A program made the translations under genes and the position numbers. 64,000 bases of DNA from Massiliimalia massiliensis (GTDB lineage: Bacteria; Bacillota; Clostridia; Oscillospirales; Ruminococcaceae), in contig NZ_FUHT01000002.1 in the NCBI RefSeq assembly GCF_900155615.1, positions 310,001 to 374,000 of the forward strand, in the 5' to 3' direction. Position 1 is the first letter of the stretch; the number at the start of each line of letters is the position of its first letter. Shown here in pieces: positions 50,322 through 59,122 of this stretch. The notes below the pieces were generated by a model, which did no database searches, was not told the origin of the DNA, and was given only the letters and a program-made list of their open reading frames with translations.

Positions 50322-51155
50322 TTATAATCCTTTGGCCCAGGTTGCAAACAATTCAATCCAGTTCGCACATTCCGGCTGAACCCCATTGTGCCCAACCCAT
50401 TTTGTTTCTTCTGTCGCCAAGCTCAGGCCATGGCCGCCATGCTGGTAAATATGCATCTCCAATGGTATATTATGGCGTTTTAAAGCCCATGCCAGCATCA
50501 GGGAATTTTCTACTGGAACTGTTTCGTCCTCATAGGTATGCCATAAAAAAGTCGGCGGTACGTTTTCATCAATCTGGGTTTCTAGTGAAACCCGGTTTAA
50601 AAACTGTTCATAACGATCTCCCAGAAGATTGACAAACGATCCTTGATGTGCAAATTCACCTGATGTAATCACCGGATAGCACAGCATCAGCGAATTCGGC
50701 CGCCAAAGAGCCGTCTCCCTCTTGAGAATAGAGGATAGGAAATTTTCCTTCCAGAATACGCCCAAGCTGCATGCCAGATGTCCGCCTGCTGAAAATCCGC
50801 CGACTGTAATCCTGTGCGGGTCAACATGCCACTCCTCCGCCCGTTCACGAACCAAAGCCACCGAATAAGCAAGCTCTGCCAATGCGCGTGGAAAGACCGA
50901 AGGCGCAACGCTGTACCGCAGGATAAAGGCCTGGAAGCCCAAGGCATTCAAACGGACGGCAATTGCTTCCGCTTCCCGGTCAGAAGTCATTTCATAACCG
51001 CCGCCGGGGCAGATAACAACGGCAGGCCGATGCCGATCCGGATCAATATCCGGATAATTATCCAGCACATAAGTATAAAGCTTCGGCTGGCAGCCGTTCG
51101 GAACAGCGCCCAGGGCTGTATCCTCCAGATGAATTTCAATTATCTCATGAATCAT
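50322..51155 (-). CDS. Alpha/beta-hydrolase, acetyl-esterase type
   Basis: A 277-residue BD-FAE/acetylxylan-esterase-like enzyme. The oxyanion motif PGGGYEM, nucleophile Ser in GGFSAGGH, Asp in YEDETVPVENS and His in GGHGLSLA are all present. It probably removes acyl groups from carbohydrate esters. Its ATG shares bases with the smpB stop (TGATG context), so it is co-translated. The gap to ssrA is 37 bp. Confidence 0.88.
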   Translation of the reverse strand: MIHEIIEIHLEDTALGAVPNGCQPKLYTYVLDNYPDIDPDRHRPAVVICPGGGYEMTSDREAEAIAVRLNALGFQAFILRYSVAPSVFPRALAELAYSVALVRERAEEWHVDPHRITVGGFSAGGHLACSLGVFWKENFLSSILKRETALWRPNSLMLCYPVITSGEFAHQGSFVNLLGDRYEQFLNRVSLETQIDENVPPTFLWHTYEDETVPVENSLMLAWALKRHNIPLEMHIYQHGGHGLSLATEETKWVGHNGVQPECANWIELFATWAKGL

Positions 51156-51622
51156 CAGAACCGATTCCTTTCCTTCAAAGCACGATCCATATCCCGTTTT
51201 GCATCTCGCTTGGCAATGTCCTGCCGCTTATCATACAGCTTTTTCCCCTTGCAGAGCCCCAGCTGCATTTTGACATGAGAGCCCTTAAAATAAAGCGAGA
51301 GCGGGATCAGCGTATAATTCTCCTGCTTTACCAGACCGAACAGCCGCATGATCTCTTTTTTATGCATTAACAGCTTTCTCACCCGGAATGGGTCGCGGTT
51401 AAAAATATTTCCCTTTTCATAGGGACTGACATGCATTCCCTTCACATAGAGCTCGCCATGATCGATGCTGCACCAGCTGTCCTTCAGGTTGACACTGCCG
51501 TTACGGATGGATTTCACCTCTGTCCCGAACAGCTCAATCCCGGTCTCAAAGGATTCTACCACAAAATACTCATGGCGTGCTTTTTTGTTGGTTGTAATCG
51601 TCTTCGTATTTTCCTGTGCCAA
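51155..51622 (-). CDS. smpB: SsrA-binding protein SmpB
   Basis: 155 residues with the typical beginning [19 protein letters not shown], the core [20 protein letters not shown], and the basic tail [14 protein letters not shown]. It binds the tRNA-like part of tmRNA and brings it to stalled ribosomes. The esterase gene lies between it and ssrA. Confidence 0.97.
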   Translation of the reverse strand: MAQENTKTITTNKKARHEYFVVESFETGIELFGTEVKSIRNGSVNLKDSWCSIDHGELYVKGMHVSPYEKGNIFNRDPFRVRKLLMHKKEIMRLFGLVKQENYTLIPLSLYFKGSHVKMQLGLCKGKKLYDKRQDIAKRDAKRDMDRALKERNRF

Positions 51623-51710
51623 ACCTGTCTCACCTTGCTTTCCCCAGCGTTTCCGCTTCTTTTATCATACCCCGGCGAACAGCAAAAATCCTGTCTAAAC
51701 AAAGGTGCTG

Positions 51711-52310
51711 TTACAGCTCGTTACGGTTCTCCAATGCTTTAAACAATGTAAATTCGTCAGCGTATTCCAAATTGGAGCCGACCGGAATTCCAAACGCCAG
51801 TCTGGATACCTTCACGCCTAACGGCTTTAAAAGCCTGCAAAGATACATGGCAGTCGCCTCTCCCTCTGTTGTGGGATTAGTTGCCATAATGACCTCTTTG
51901 ATTCCGCCTTCCCCAATCCGGGAAAGCAGCTCCTTGATGTAAAGCTGATCCGGGCCGATACCATCAATCGGGGAAATCAGCCCATGCAGGACATGATATA
52001 CCCCATGATATTCCCGCGTCCGCTCAAAGGCGACGACATCCTTTGCATCCTCCACGACGCAGACAACAGAATGGTCTCTGTCCCGATCCGAACAGATATC
52101 GCAAACCGGCTGGTCAGTGAAGTTTTTACAAATTTCACAATTTTTAATCTTCTGATGTGCTTCCATAATGGCGTCGCTGAATTTTTTTGCCTCGTCCTCA
52201 CTTAAGGTCAAAATGTAAAACGCAAGCCGCTGAGCGGTTTTTCTCCCGATTCCCGGCAGAGAGGCAAACTGTTCTATCAGCCGTGTCAGCGGCACTGCAC
52301 TATATCCCAT
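51711..52310 (-). CDS. recR: Recombination protein RecR
   Basis: 199 residues. The helix-hairpin-helix [14 protein letters not shown], the C4 zinc finger [16 protein letters not shown] and the TOPRIM domain ([14 protein letters not shown]) are present. It loads RecA together with RecFO. Third in the dnaX-ybaB-recR block, as in most Firmicutes. Confidence 0.97.
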   Translation of the reverse strand: MGYSAVPLTRLIEQFASLPGIGRKTAQRLAFYILTLSEDEAKKFSDAIMEAHQKIKNCEICKNFTDQPVCDICSDRDRDHSVVCVVEDAKDVVAFERTREYHGVYHVLHGLISPIDGIGPDQLYIKELLSRIGEGGIKEVIMATNPTTEGEATAMYLCRLLKPLGVKVSRLAFGIPVGSNLEYADEFTLFKALENRNEL

Positions 52311-52328
52311 GAAAATTCTCCCGCTTAA

Positions 52329-52676
52329 TTAAAACATGCCCGGCACGTTCAATCCGCCGGTAATCTGATCCATTTCTGCGGCTGTGGTTTCCTCGATGCT
52401 GCGCAGGCATTCATTCATGGCGCTGATCACCAGATCCTGCAGCATTTCGATGTCCTCCGGGTCGACAACCTCCGGTTTCAGTTCCAGGGATTTGACTTCC
52501 TTGGCCCCGTTGATCACGACAGTAACCGCACCGCCTCCGACTGTTGCAGTAAACTCTTTTTCTTTGAGTTCCTCCTGCTTCGCTTCCATCAGCTCCTGCA
52601 TCTGCTGCGCCTGTTTAATCATGCTCTGCATGTTCTGCGGGCCGCCGCCCATCCCTTTTGGCAATCTTGCTTTCAT
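52329..52676 (-). CDS. YbaB/EbfC nucleoid-associated protein
   Basis: About 115 residues: MIKQAQQMQELMEAKQEELK, EFTATVGGGAVTVVINGAKE, PEDIEMLQDLVISAMNECLR. It binds DNA as a dimer. I use ATG 52676; ATG 52688 is also possible, but its ribosome site is too close. Confidence 0.93.
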   Translation of the reverse strand: MKARLPKGMGGGPQNMQSMIKQAQQMQELMEAKQEELKEKEFTATVGGGAVTVVINGAKEVKSLELKPEVVDPEDIEMLQDLVISAMNECLRSIEETTAAEMDQITGGLNVPGMF

Positions 52677-52827
52677 TGTTATAACCATTCCTTTCCCGGA
52701 GGCTGTGCTCCCAGTTGGCGGCCGCAGTCTGTCCGCGGCGCTGAGAGAACAGGACTGTCCGGATGCTTTCCCGAATCAGCCTCTCCAGATCTTTTTCTAA
52801 ATTTAAAGGGTTTCCCCATAAAAACAA

Positions 52828-54534
52828 TTATTTTTCCCGGACTTCAATTCCAAGCCCTTCCGCCCTCTGCACCAGGTCGTCCAACGGGGTGCGTCGGGAC
52901 GCGTCTGCTTTTTTGGCCTTCTTTATCCTGATTTTATAGGATTTTCCAGTCTGTTCATTTAATACAGTAAGCAGCGTCTTTACAAAGCCCTCCTGTTTAA
53001 TCATCTGCCCAAACAGGGTGATCGGACTGTCAATTAACAGCAAATCGCCTGCCTCGTAGGCGGCAGAGCCGGTCAGGATTCCCGCCAATGCTGGATTTGT
53101 CTGAGAAACCTGTGCTAATACCTGTCCCCACATTGCGAATGGCTGCGGCTGATCCGGCGAGGATACCGGCTGTACGTCCCCTGCGGACGGCGAAACCGCC
53201 GCGATTGGGACAGGTTCTCCCTCACCGGATCCTTCTGCCGTTTCTTTTCTGTCCTCCGACAAGGCTTCCTGAACTGGCAGAACATCCGGCTTTTCCGCTT
53301 CATCGTCCTGCTGTACTGCAGACGGCTCTGGCTTCTGCGCCGCAGCCGAAGAAACCGCTTCCCGAGGCTGCTGCACGGACGCCGGAATCCCATTCCTCAG
53401 CATAGTTTCCAGTCTGGCGAGCCGCATTTCCAGCGCCTGAGCAGAATCGTCCAACTCCGGCAGGCACAGCTTCAGCAGCGCTGTTTCCACACAAAGCCGC
53501 TTGTCATAGCTGCGGGAAATTTTATCCAAACATTCCTGCAAAACCGTAATGTTCCGCAGAATCGAACGCATCGGAATCTGCTGCGCCTGTTCCCGAAGCT
53601 GAGCCAGCTCATCCGGCAGGCAGCTCACCAGCTCCCCGCAGTCCTTGACGGTCTGCGCAATCATCAGGTTGCGGTAATGCCCGATCAGTTCGTCAATCAG
53701 CTTTTGCAAGTCCTTGGAGCTGCTGTACAGCTCATCCACACACGCAAGCGCCTGCTCGGGCGCCGACTTTTGGATAATCTCCGCCAGCCGAAACAGGTAA
53801 TCCCTGGAAACCAGTCCGGTTGCCTTTGAGACAACCTCCCTGTCAACCGCATCGGAAAAGGCGACACACTGATCTAAAATGGAAAGCGCATCCCTCATCC
53901 CGCCGTCCGCCATCCTTGCAATCAAAAAGGCGGCGTCATCGGTCAGGGTAAAGGTCTCGTGATCCGCAATATATAAAAGCCGTTTGGCAATGTCCTCTGT
54001 TTTAATCCGCCCGAAATCAAACCTCTGGCAGCGGGACAGGATTGTGGCTGGCACCTTGTGCACCTCTGTGGTGGCAAGGATAAATTTCACATGCTCCGGC
54101 GGCTCCTCCATAATTTTAAGCAGGGCGTTAAACGCCGCTGTGGAGAGCATATGGGTCTCGTCAATAATATAGACGCGGTATCTGCACTGAGCCGGCAGGA
54201 AGTTTGCCTCCTCCCGCAAAACCCTCACATCGTCCACGCCGTTGTTGCTTGCCGCGTCGATCTCCAGCACATCCAAAATCGAGCCGTCCTCGATCCCCTT
54301 GCAGATTTCACATTCCATGCAGGGGTTTCCGTCTGCAGTATGCGGGCAGTTTACCGCCATGGCAAGAATTTTCGCGCAGGTGGTTTTTCCCGTTCCCCGG
54401 GAACCGGTGAACAGGTAAGAGTGGGCAGTCGTCCCGCTGACAATTTCATGCTTCAGCGTTGTGGTAATATGCTCCTGGCTGACCACATCGTCAAAGGTCT
54501 TTGGACGCCACTTCCGATATAATGCCAGATACAT
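52828..54534 (-). CDS. dnaX: DNA polymerase III subunit gamma/tau
   Basis: 568 residues. P-loop GSRGTGKTTCAKIL, zinc module CPHTADGNPCMECEIC, and DnaX box VYIIDETHMLS are present. The C-terminal third is a Pro/Ala/Glu-rich linker and tau-like domain. It is the clamp-loader motor. The SRP RNA gene lies just upstream, a common order in Firmicutes. Confidence 0.97.
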   Translation of the reverse strand: MYLALYRKWRPKTFDDVVSQEHITTTLKHEIVSGTTAHSYLFTGSRGTGKTTCAKILAMAVNCPHTADGNPCMECEICKGIEDGSILDVLEIDAASNNGVDDVRVLREEANFLPAQCRYRVYIIDETHMLSTAAFNALLKIMEEPPEHVKFILATTEVHKVPATILSRCQRFDFGRIKTEDIAKRLLYIADHETFTLTDDAAFLIARMADGGMRDALSILDQCVAFSDAVDREVVSKATGLVSRDYLFRLAEIIQKSAPEQALACVDELYSSSKDLQKLIDELIGHYRNLMIAQTVKDCGELVSCLPDELAQLREQAQQIPMRSILRNITVLQECLDKISRSYDKRLCVETALLKLCLPELDDSAQALEMRLARLETMLRNGIPASVQQPREAVSSAAAQKPEPSAVQQDDEAEKPDVLPVQEALSEDRKETAEGSGEGEPVPIAAVSPSAGDVQPVSSPDQPQPFAMWGQVLAQVSQTNPALAGILTGSAAYEAGDLLLIDSPITLFGQMIKQEGFVKTLLTVLNEQTGKSYKIRIKKAKKADASRRTPLDDLVQRAEGLGIEVREK

Positions 54535-54556
54535 CCGCGCTCACTCCCTCCTGACA

Positions 54557-54720
54557 AAAAAAGCAGGTAGAGATGCGCTCTGACATACGGATAACAGGCA
54601 AAACTGCGGCGCACGAGTTCAGTGCTTAATGCTGCTCGGTTCCCCGCCTGACATGGTTCGCAAAGCCCCCGTCGCACAGGACCCGTATATCCGTATGTTA
54701 GAACGCACCTTCATCCCGCC
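54557..54720 (-). ncRNA. ffs: Signal recognition particle RNA
   Basis: The S-domain motif TGTCAGGCGGGGAACCGAGC followed by AGCATTAAGCA is diagnostic. The flanks CATACGGATA/TATCCGTATG form the long Alu-side helix, and a run of seven T ends the gene. The 5' end is approximate; a TSS near 54744 is suggested by the promoter. Confidence 0.9.
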
Positions 54721-54750
54721 CCGTCTAACATCACCGTTTGTAACTTCTAT

Positions 54751-54779
54751 ATTATACTATATCCGCCCCGAAAAAACAA
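54751..54779 (-). promoter_or_regulatory. Promoter of the SRP RNA
   Basis: Minus strand TTGTTT (54774-54779), a 17-bp spacer, TATAAT (54751-54756). Confidence 0.75.
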
Positions 54780-54819
54780 GACTTATTTTCATTCGGATAT
54801 CGCTAAAAGCCTTATTGCT

Positions 54820-54996
54820 CTATTCGAATTCAGATTCATAAACGCCTAATATTTTTTGCTTCGCATGTTGCAAAATATCATCATCTATAGGCACATAGAC
54901 ACACTCTTGGCATCTGCCCTGAAAATCTAGAGATAATTCATCTAATATACAATGACCAGATTCCCAATAAATACAATAATTATTTTCACATTGCAT
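54820..54996 (-). CDS. Small cysteine-rich protein
   Basis: 58 residues starting at ATG 54996 behind AAGGGGTG. It reads MQCENNYCIYWESGHCILDE, then GRCQECVYVPIDDDI. Five cysteines suggest a small zinc-binding fold. Similar short proteins appear in Firmicute phages and genomes with no known function. It diverges from the RHH gene. Confidence 0.65.
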   Translation of the reverse strand: MQCENNYCIYWESGHCILDELSLDFQGRCQECVYVPIDDDILQHAKQKILGVYESEFE

Positions 54997-55115
54997 ATAA
55001 TCACCCCTTTTTAACTATGATTCGATTTTATCACAATATAACTATTTATGCAACCATTTATGGTTATATTAATAATCTTGAATATGAATATAATGTTGGT
55101 AGAGGGGTTGGTAAG

Positions 55116-55301
55116 ATGTTTAAAATAGATAATGAGTTTAAAAATGCTAATATATCGAGAACTATAAGATTTACTGATAGTTTATTTGAAAAATTGAATG
55201 AAACTGCTCATAAAAACGATATTTCTTTCAATCTCTTAGTCTTGCAATGTTGTAAATATGCATTAGAGAATCAACAACTCGATGATGATTTATCAAAATA
55301 A
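55116..55301 (+). CDS. Ribbon-helix-helix-like small protein
   Basis: 61 residues from ATG 55116 behind AGAGGGG. NISRTIRFTDSLFEKLNETA, then NDISFNLLVLQCCKYAL fits an Arc/CopG-type strand-helix-helix DNA-binding fold. It lies opposite the small Cys-rich gene and may regulate it. Confidence 0.6.
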   Translation: MFKIDNEFKNANISRTIRFTDSLFEKLNETAHKNDISFNLLVLQCCKYALENQQLDDDLSK

Positions 55302-55328
55302 AAGCCTGCTGAATTTCAGCAGGCTTTT
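55300..55328. terminator. Bidirectional terminator
   Basis: AAAAGCCTGCTG/CAGCAGGCTTTT between the RHH gene and ddh. Confidence 0.85.
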
Positions 55329-55331
55329 ATT

Positions 55332-56321
55332 TTACAGCAGCTCTTTTCTCAGTTCTTCTCCGGATTTCGCGGAAAGATAAGCCGGCGGTACGTCGAACAC
55401 AGATTTCGCGCCAAAGCTTCCTTCCCCTGCCATCCGGTAAGCAGCCCTGGCAAACGCCACCAAAACGCTTGCTGTATATTCCGGATTGGATTCCAGCTTG
55501 AGCGAAAATTCCATCACCTGGTTTGTTTCTTCCTCCGCGCCGGTTTTTCCGCTGCGGATCACAAAGCCTCCGTGCGGCATTTTGCTGTGATTCCGCTTCA
55601 GTTCCTCCTCTGAAATAAAATGAACCGTAGTATCATAATCAGAAAAGTAGTTGGGCATGGTTTTGATATCCTGTTCAATCCGCGCGAGGTCAGCGCCTTC
55701 CTCCGCCACGACATAGCACTCCCGGAGATGTTTTTCGCGGGTGGCCAGCTCAGGATTTTCGCAATTGCGAACCGCCTCAATCGCCGATTCCGCCGGGACA
55801 GTATACTGGATCGCGTTCTTCACGCCCTTTACCCGGCGGATCGCGTCAGAGTGCCCCTGGCTGACTCCCTTGCCCCAGAAGGTGTAGCTTTTCCCGTTTA
55901 CCAGGATGGAATCCGCGTACAGCCGGTTAATAGAAAACATACCCGGGTCCCAGCCGACCGAGATAATCCCTACGTGGCTGTTTTCCCGGCAAGCCTTATC
56001 CATCGCGGAGAAATAATCCGGGATTTTTGCGTGGGTATCAAAGCTGTCGATCGTGTTAAAATGCTCCGCAAGCTGCGGGCCCTGCTGCGGAAGGTCTGTT
56101 GCGGAACCGCCGCACAGGATCATCACGTCAATCTGATCCCTCATGCCTACGGCTTCGTCCATATGATAGGCTTTTCCGCCCGGCACTGCCAGCTTCACAT
56201 CGGCGGGGTTCCTTCTCGTAAAGACGCCGGCCAGTTCCATGTCTGGATTCTGACGGATTGCCAGTTCCACACCCCTTCCGAGGTTTCCGTATCCGGCGAT
56301 ACCGATTCTGATATTAGCCAT
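55332..56321 (-). CDS. ddh: meso-diaminopimelate dehydrogenase
   Basis: A 329-residue NADPH-dependent enzyme making meso-DAP in one step for lysine and peptidoglycan synthesis. Rossmann motif GIAGYGNLGRGVE, GVFTRRNP, CGGSATDLPQQGP, and SVGWDPGMFSINR with KGVSQGHSDAIRRV are family signatures. ATG 56321 is preferred to ATG 56330, which sits directly against AGGAG. Confidence 0.95.
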   Translation of the reverse strand: MANIRIGIAGYGNLGRGVELAIRQNPDMELAGVFTRRNPADVKLAVPGGKAYHMDEAVGMRDQIDVMILCGGSATDLPQQGPQLAEHFNTIDSFDTHAKIPDYFSAMDKACRENSHVGIISVGWDPGMFSINRLYADSILVNGKSYTFWGKGVSQGHSDAIRRVKGVKNAIQYTVPAESAIEAVRNCENPELATREKHLRECYVVAEEGADLARIEQDIKTMPNYFSDYDTTVHFISEEELKRNHSKMPHGGFVIRSGKTGAEEETNQVMEFSLKLESNPEYTASVLVAFARAAYRMAGEGSFGAKSVFDVPPAYLSAKSGEELRKELL

Positions 56322-56479
56322 ACTCTCCATCTCCTAAACTTCCTTAATTTTTCTGTTCTTTATTTTACCACGTTTTTTCGCTAAAATCTATGAGGAACCT
56401 GTGAAACTTTTTGGGTTGAATCTGGATGTTTCTTGTGAATATGCAGTAAAATAGAATGGTTTTTTTGTGATTTCGGCCA

Positions 56480-56510
56480 TTGACTTTGAGTTCACTTTAA
56501 CCTGTACAAT
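56480..56510 (+). promoter_or_regulatory. Promoter of the Fe-S aldo/keto reductase gene
   Basis: TTGACT (56480-56485), a 19-bp spacer, TACAAT (56505-56510). The spacer is longer than usual. Confidence 0.45.
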
Positions 56511-56543
56511 GATAGTATATTGAAATGAAAGGATGGATGGAGT

Positions 56544-57674
56544 ATGGAACAAAGGACTTATAAAAATACAGACATTTCTGTATCCCTGCTTGGGATGGGA
56601 ATGATGCGCCTGCCGAAAATATCTCCCGACAAGGAGGACATTGACGAAAAGGCCGCGGAAGCCATGATCGATTATGCATATGCACACGGCGTCAATTATT
56701 TTGATACGGCGCATATGTATCACGACGGCGGCTCAGAGCCGTTTGTAGGAAGGGCCTTGAAAAAATTTGACCGCAAAAGCTTCTACCTTGCAACCAAAAT
56801 GCCGGTCTGGATGGCCGATACCCCCGCAGATATAGAGCGCATTTTTCAGTTCCAGCTTGAACGCCTGCAAACCGATTATTTTGACTTCTACCTCGTTCAC
56901 AGCTTAAACGCCGGGCATTACCAGAGAATGAAGGACTTCGGCGCCTATGAATTCCTGAAAAAGATGAAGGCGGAAGGAAAAATCCGTTACCTCGGCTTCT
57001 CTTTCCACGATAAGCCGGAGCTTTTGGAGCAGATCTGTGATGAATACGAATGGGATTTTGCCCAGATCCAATTGAACTACCTTGACTGGGAAATGCAGGA
57101 CGCAAAACGCCAGTATGAAATTTTGGAACAGCATGGCCTGCCCTGCATCGTCATGGAGCCGATTCGGGGCGGCACGCTTGCCAGCCCATGTCAGCGCTCC
57201 AATGAGCTTTTTGAGGCGGCGAATCCCAACGTCTCAGTTGCTTCCTGGGCGCTGCGCTATGCGGCGAGTCTGCCGAACGTCCTCACCGTTCTGAGCGGTA
57301 TGTCCAATATGGATCAGCTTAAGGACAATATTGCGACTATCGAGCAGTTTAAGCCTCTGGAGGATTCTGAACGGGAGGTCATTGAGGAGGCCGTTTCCGC
57401 CTACAAGGAATTCTACACTATTCCATGTACCGGCTGCCGGTATTGTATGGACTGTCCGGCAGGAGTAGATATCCCGAAAATGTTCTCCCTCTACAACCAG
57501 TACGCGGCTGTCAATGATATCGACGGCTATAAAGTGGCATATGAGAAAACTGCGGAAAGCGAACGTGCCGACCGCTGCGTTGCCTGCGGAAAATGCGCGC
57601 AGCACTGTCCTCAGCTGATTACTATTCCGGAACGGATGCAGTATATTGCAAAATATGCCGCTGAAAAGTTCTAA
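56544..57674 (+). CDS. Aldo/keto reductase with C-terminal 4Fe-4S domain
   Basis: 376 residues. The barrel has YFDTAHMYH, LATKMP and YLVHSLN. The C-terminal 90 residues carry two ferredoxin-type clusters (CTGCRYCMDCPAG and CVACGKCAQHCPQ). This ferredoxin-fused group is common in anaerobes and probably uses low-potential electrons. Transcribed alone, with a terminator shared with ybaK. Confidence 0.93.
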   Translation: MEQRTYKNTDISVSLLGMGMMRLPKISPDKEDIDEKAAEAMIDYAYAHGVNYFDTAHMYHDGGSEPFVGRALKKFDRKSFYLATKMPVWMADTPADIERIFQFQLERLQTDYFDFYLVHSLNAGHYQRMKDFGAYEFLKKMKAEGKIRYLGFSFHDKPELLEQICDEYEWDFAQIQLNYLDWEMQDAKRQYEILEQHGLPCIVMEPIRGGTLASPCQRSNELFEAANPNVSVASWALRYAASLPNVLTVLSGMSNMDQLKDNIATIEQFKPLEDSEREVIEEAVSAYKEFYTIPCTGCRYCMDCPAGVDIPKMFSLYNQYAAVNDIDGYKVAYEKTAESERADRCVACGKCAQHCPQLITIPERMQYIAKYAAEKF

Positions 57675-57681
57675 AATCATT

Positions 57682-57711
57682 AAAGCAGCAGAGCGTATGC
57701 TCTGCTGCTTT
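57682..57711. terminator. Bidirectional terminator
   Basis: AAAGCAGCAGAGC/GCTCTGCTGCTTT with loop GTAT, between convergent genes. Confidence 0.88.
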
Positions 57712-57723
57712 TTATTTTCCCGA

Positions 57724-58209
57724 TTATCTGACCGTAATATCCGATGTTGTTCCGGCAACCAATTCCAACAGCTCCTGCGGCTTCATCTCAATCTGAAAGC
57801 CGATCTTCCCGCCGCTGAAAATGATGGTATCCTGATTCAGACAGCTTTTGTCCACGCAGGTGGCATACTGCTTTTTCATTCCAATTGGCGAGCATCCCCC
57901 ACGGATATATCCAGTCACCCTGTTAATCTCCTTCACAGGGATCATCTCCACCGATTTTTCCCCAACCGCTTTGGCGGCGGCCTTCAAGTCCAGTTCAGCG
58001 GCGACCGGGATTACAAACACATGGTACTCCCCGCTGTGCCCTACGGTAACCAGGGTTTTAAACACCTGAGACAGCGGCTGGTTCAGCTTCTCAGCTACAG
58101 AGATTCCATCAATCACACCATCCTCCGATTCATAGGTGTAGGTTTGGTAGGAAATTCCCGCACGGTCTAAAATCCGCATTGCATTTGTTTTTGCCGTTTT
58201 CTTTGCCAT
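57724..58209 (-). CDS. ybaK: YbaK/EbsC-type aminoacyl-tRNA deacylase
   Basis: 161 residues: KTAKTNAMRILDRAGISYQT, VFKTLVTVGHSGEYHVFVIP, GYIRGGCSPIGMKKQYATCV. It hydrolyses mischarged Cys-tRNA(Pro), protecting proline codons. RBS AAGGGG. It diverges from mtnN. Confidence 0.93.
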   Translation of the reverse strand: MAKKTAKTNAMRILDRAGISYQTYTYESEDGVIDGISVAEKLNQPLSQVFKTLVTVGHSGEYHVFVIPVAAELDLKAAAKAVGEKSVEMIPVKEINRVTGYIRGGCSPIGMKKQYATCVDKSCLNQDTIIFSGGKIGFQIEMKPQELLELVAGTTSDITVR

Positions 58210-58250
58210 AAGGCATTTCCCCTTCCTTCGGATGAAATAACTTTCCCGAC

Positions 58251-58285
58251 TATTATAGCATTTTTTCGCCCGTTATGCTATAATA
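58251..58285. promoter_or_regulatory. Divergent -10 boxes inside an inverted repeat
   Basis: TATTATAGCAT/ATGCTATAATA (58251-58261 and 58275-58285), 11 bp perfect. Each arm contains a TATAAT box, one for mtnN and one for ybaK. A shared regulator could bind here. Confidence 0.55.
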
Positions 58286-58329
58286 AGCAACAACCAACCA
58301 CATTATAGAAAAGGGAAGGAGAAAACAAG

Positions 58330-59079
58330 ATGGCAGTTGGAATTATCTGCGCGATCCCGGAAGAGATCGCGCTCTTGGAACAGGATATCCGTTCAGAGCA
58401 GGATACTGTGATCGCCGGACGCCGGTTTATTCAGGGCATTCTTTACGGGAAAGAGGTTGTTCTGGTCATGTCGCGGATCGGAAAGGTTGCAGTCGCAGTA
58501 ACCACCACCCTGCTGATTGAACATTTTGGCGTGAACCAGATTATTTTCGGAGGAACGGCAGGAGCTGTTGACCCGTCGTTGAAGGTAGGAGACGTTGTCA
58601 TCGCAGACCGGAGTGTTCAGCATGATTTTTCAGTAGATGAAACTGATACCTTCCGCATTCCATTAATCGATATCAGCTATTTTCAGTCTGATCCTCTCCT
58701 GACCCTGCAGGCAGACCAGGCGGCCAGAGAATATATCCAAAACGAAATGCATGGGGATATTCCGCAGGAGCATCTTACAAAATTCGGGATTCAAGAGCCC
58801 CGAGTGGTTACCGGCACCATCGCTTCCGGTGACCAGTTTATCTGCGATCCCCAAAAGAACGCATGGCTTTACAGCAAAGTAGATAATATCAAGTGTGTGG
58901 AGATGGAGGGCGCCGCGATGGCGCAGGTTTGTTATGAATACCAAATTCCGTTCACCATTATCCGCGTTATGTCAGACTGCGCTGATAATGAGGCCAGCTT
59001 TTCCTTTGACGAGTTTGTAAAAGGTGCTGCGCAATATTTTACACGCGGTAGTATTCGTTCATTATTATCCAAAATGTAA
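58330..59079 (+). CDS. mtnN: 5'-methylthioadenosine/S-adenosylhomocysteine nucleosidase
   Basis: 249 residues: GIICAIPEEIALL, SRIGKVAVAVTTTLLIEHF, GGTAGAVDPSLKVGDVVIA, catalytic VEMEGAAMAQV and MSDCAD. It splits SAH to S-ribosylhomocysteine, the substrate of LuxS encoded 2 kb away. RBS AAGGAG. Confidence 0.95.
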   Translation: MAVGIICAIPEEIALLEQDIRSEQDTVIAGRRFIQGILYGKEVVLVMSRIGKVAVAVTTTLLIEHFGVNQIIFGGTAGAVDPSLKVGDVVIADRSVQHDFSVDETDTFRIPLIDISYFQSDPLLTLQADQAAREYIQNEMHGDIPQEHLTKFGIQEPRVVTGTIASGDQFICDPQKNAWLYSKVDNIKCVEMEGAAMAQVCYEYQIPFTIIRVMSDCADNEASFSFDEFVKGAAQYFTRGSIRSLLSKM

Positions 59080-59115
59080 AAAAGAGCTGTGAGAATGATC
59101 TCACAGCTCTTTTTT
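59078..59115. terminator. Bidirectional terminator
   Basis: A 17-bp perfect stem AAAAAAGAGCTGTGAGA/TCTCACAGCTCTTTTTT with a 4-nt loop, between mtnN and the peptidase gene. Confidence 0.92.
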
Positions 59116-59122
59116 ATTCATT

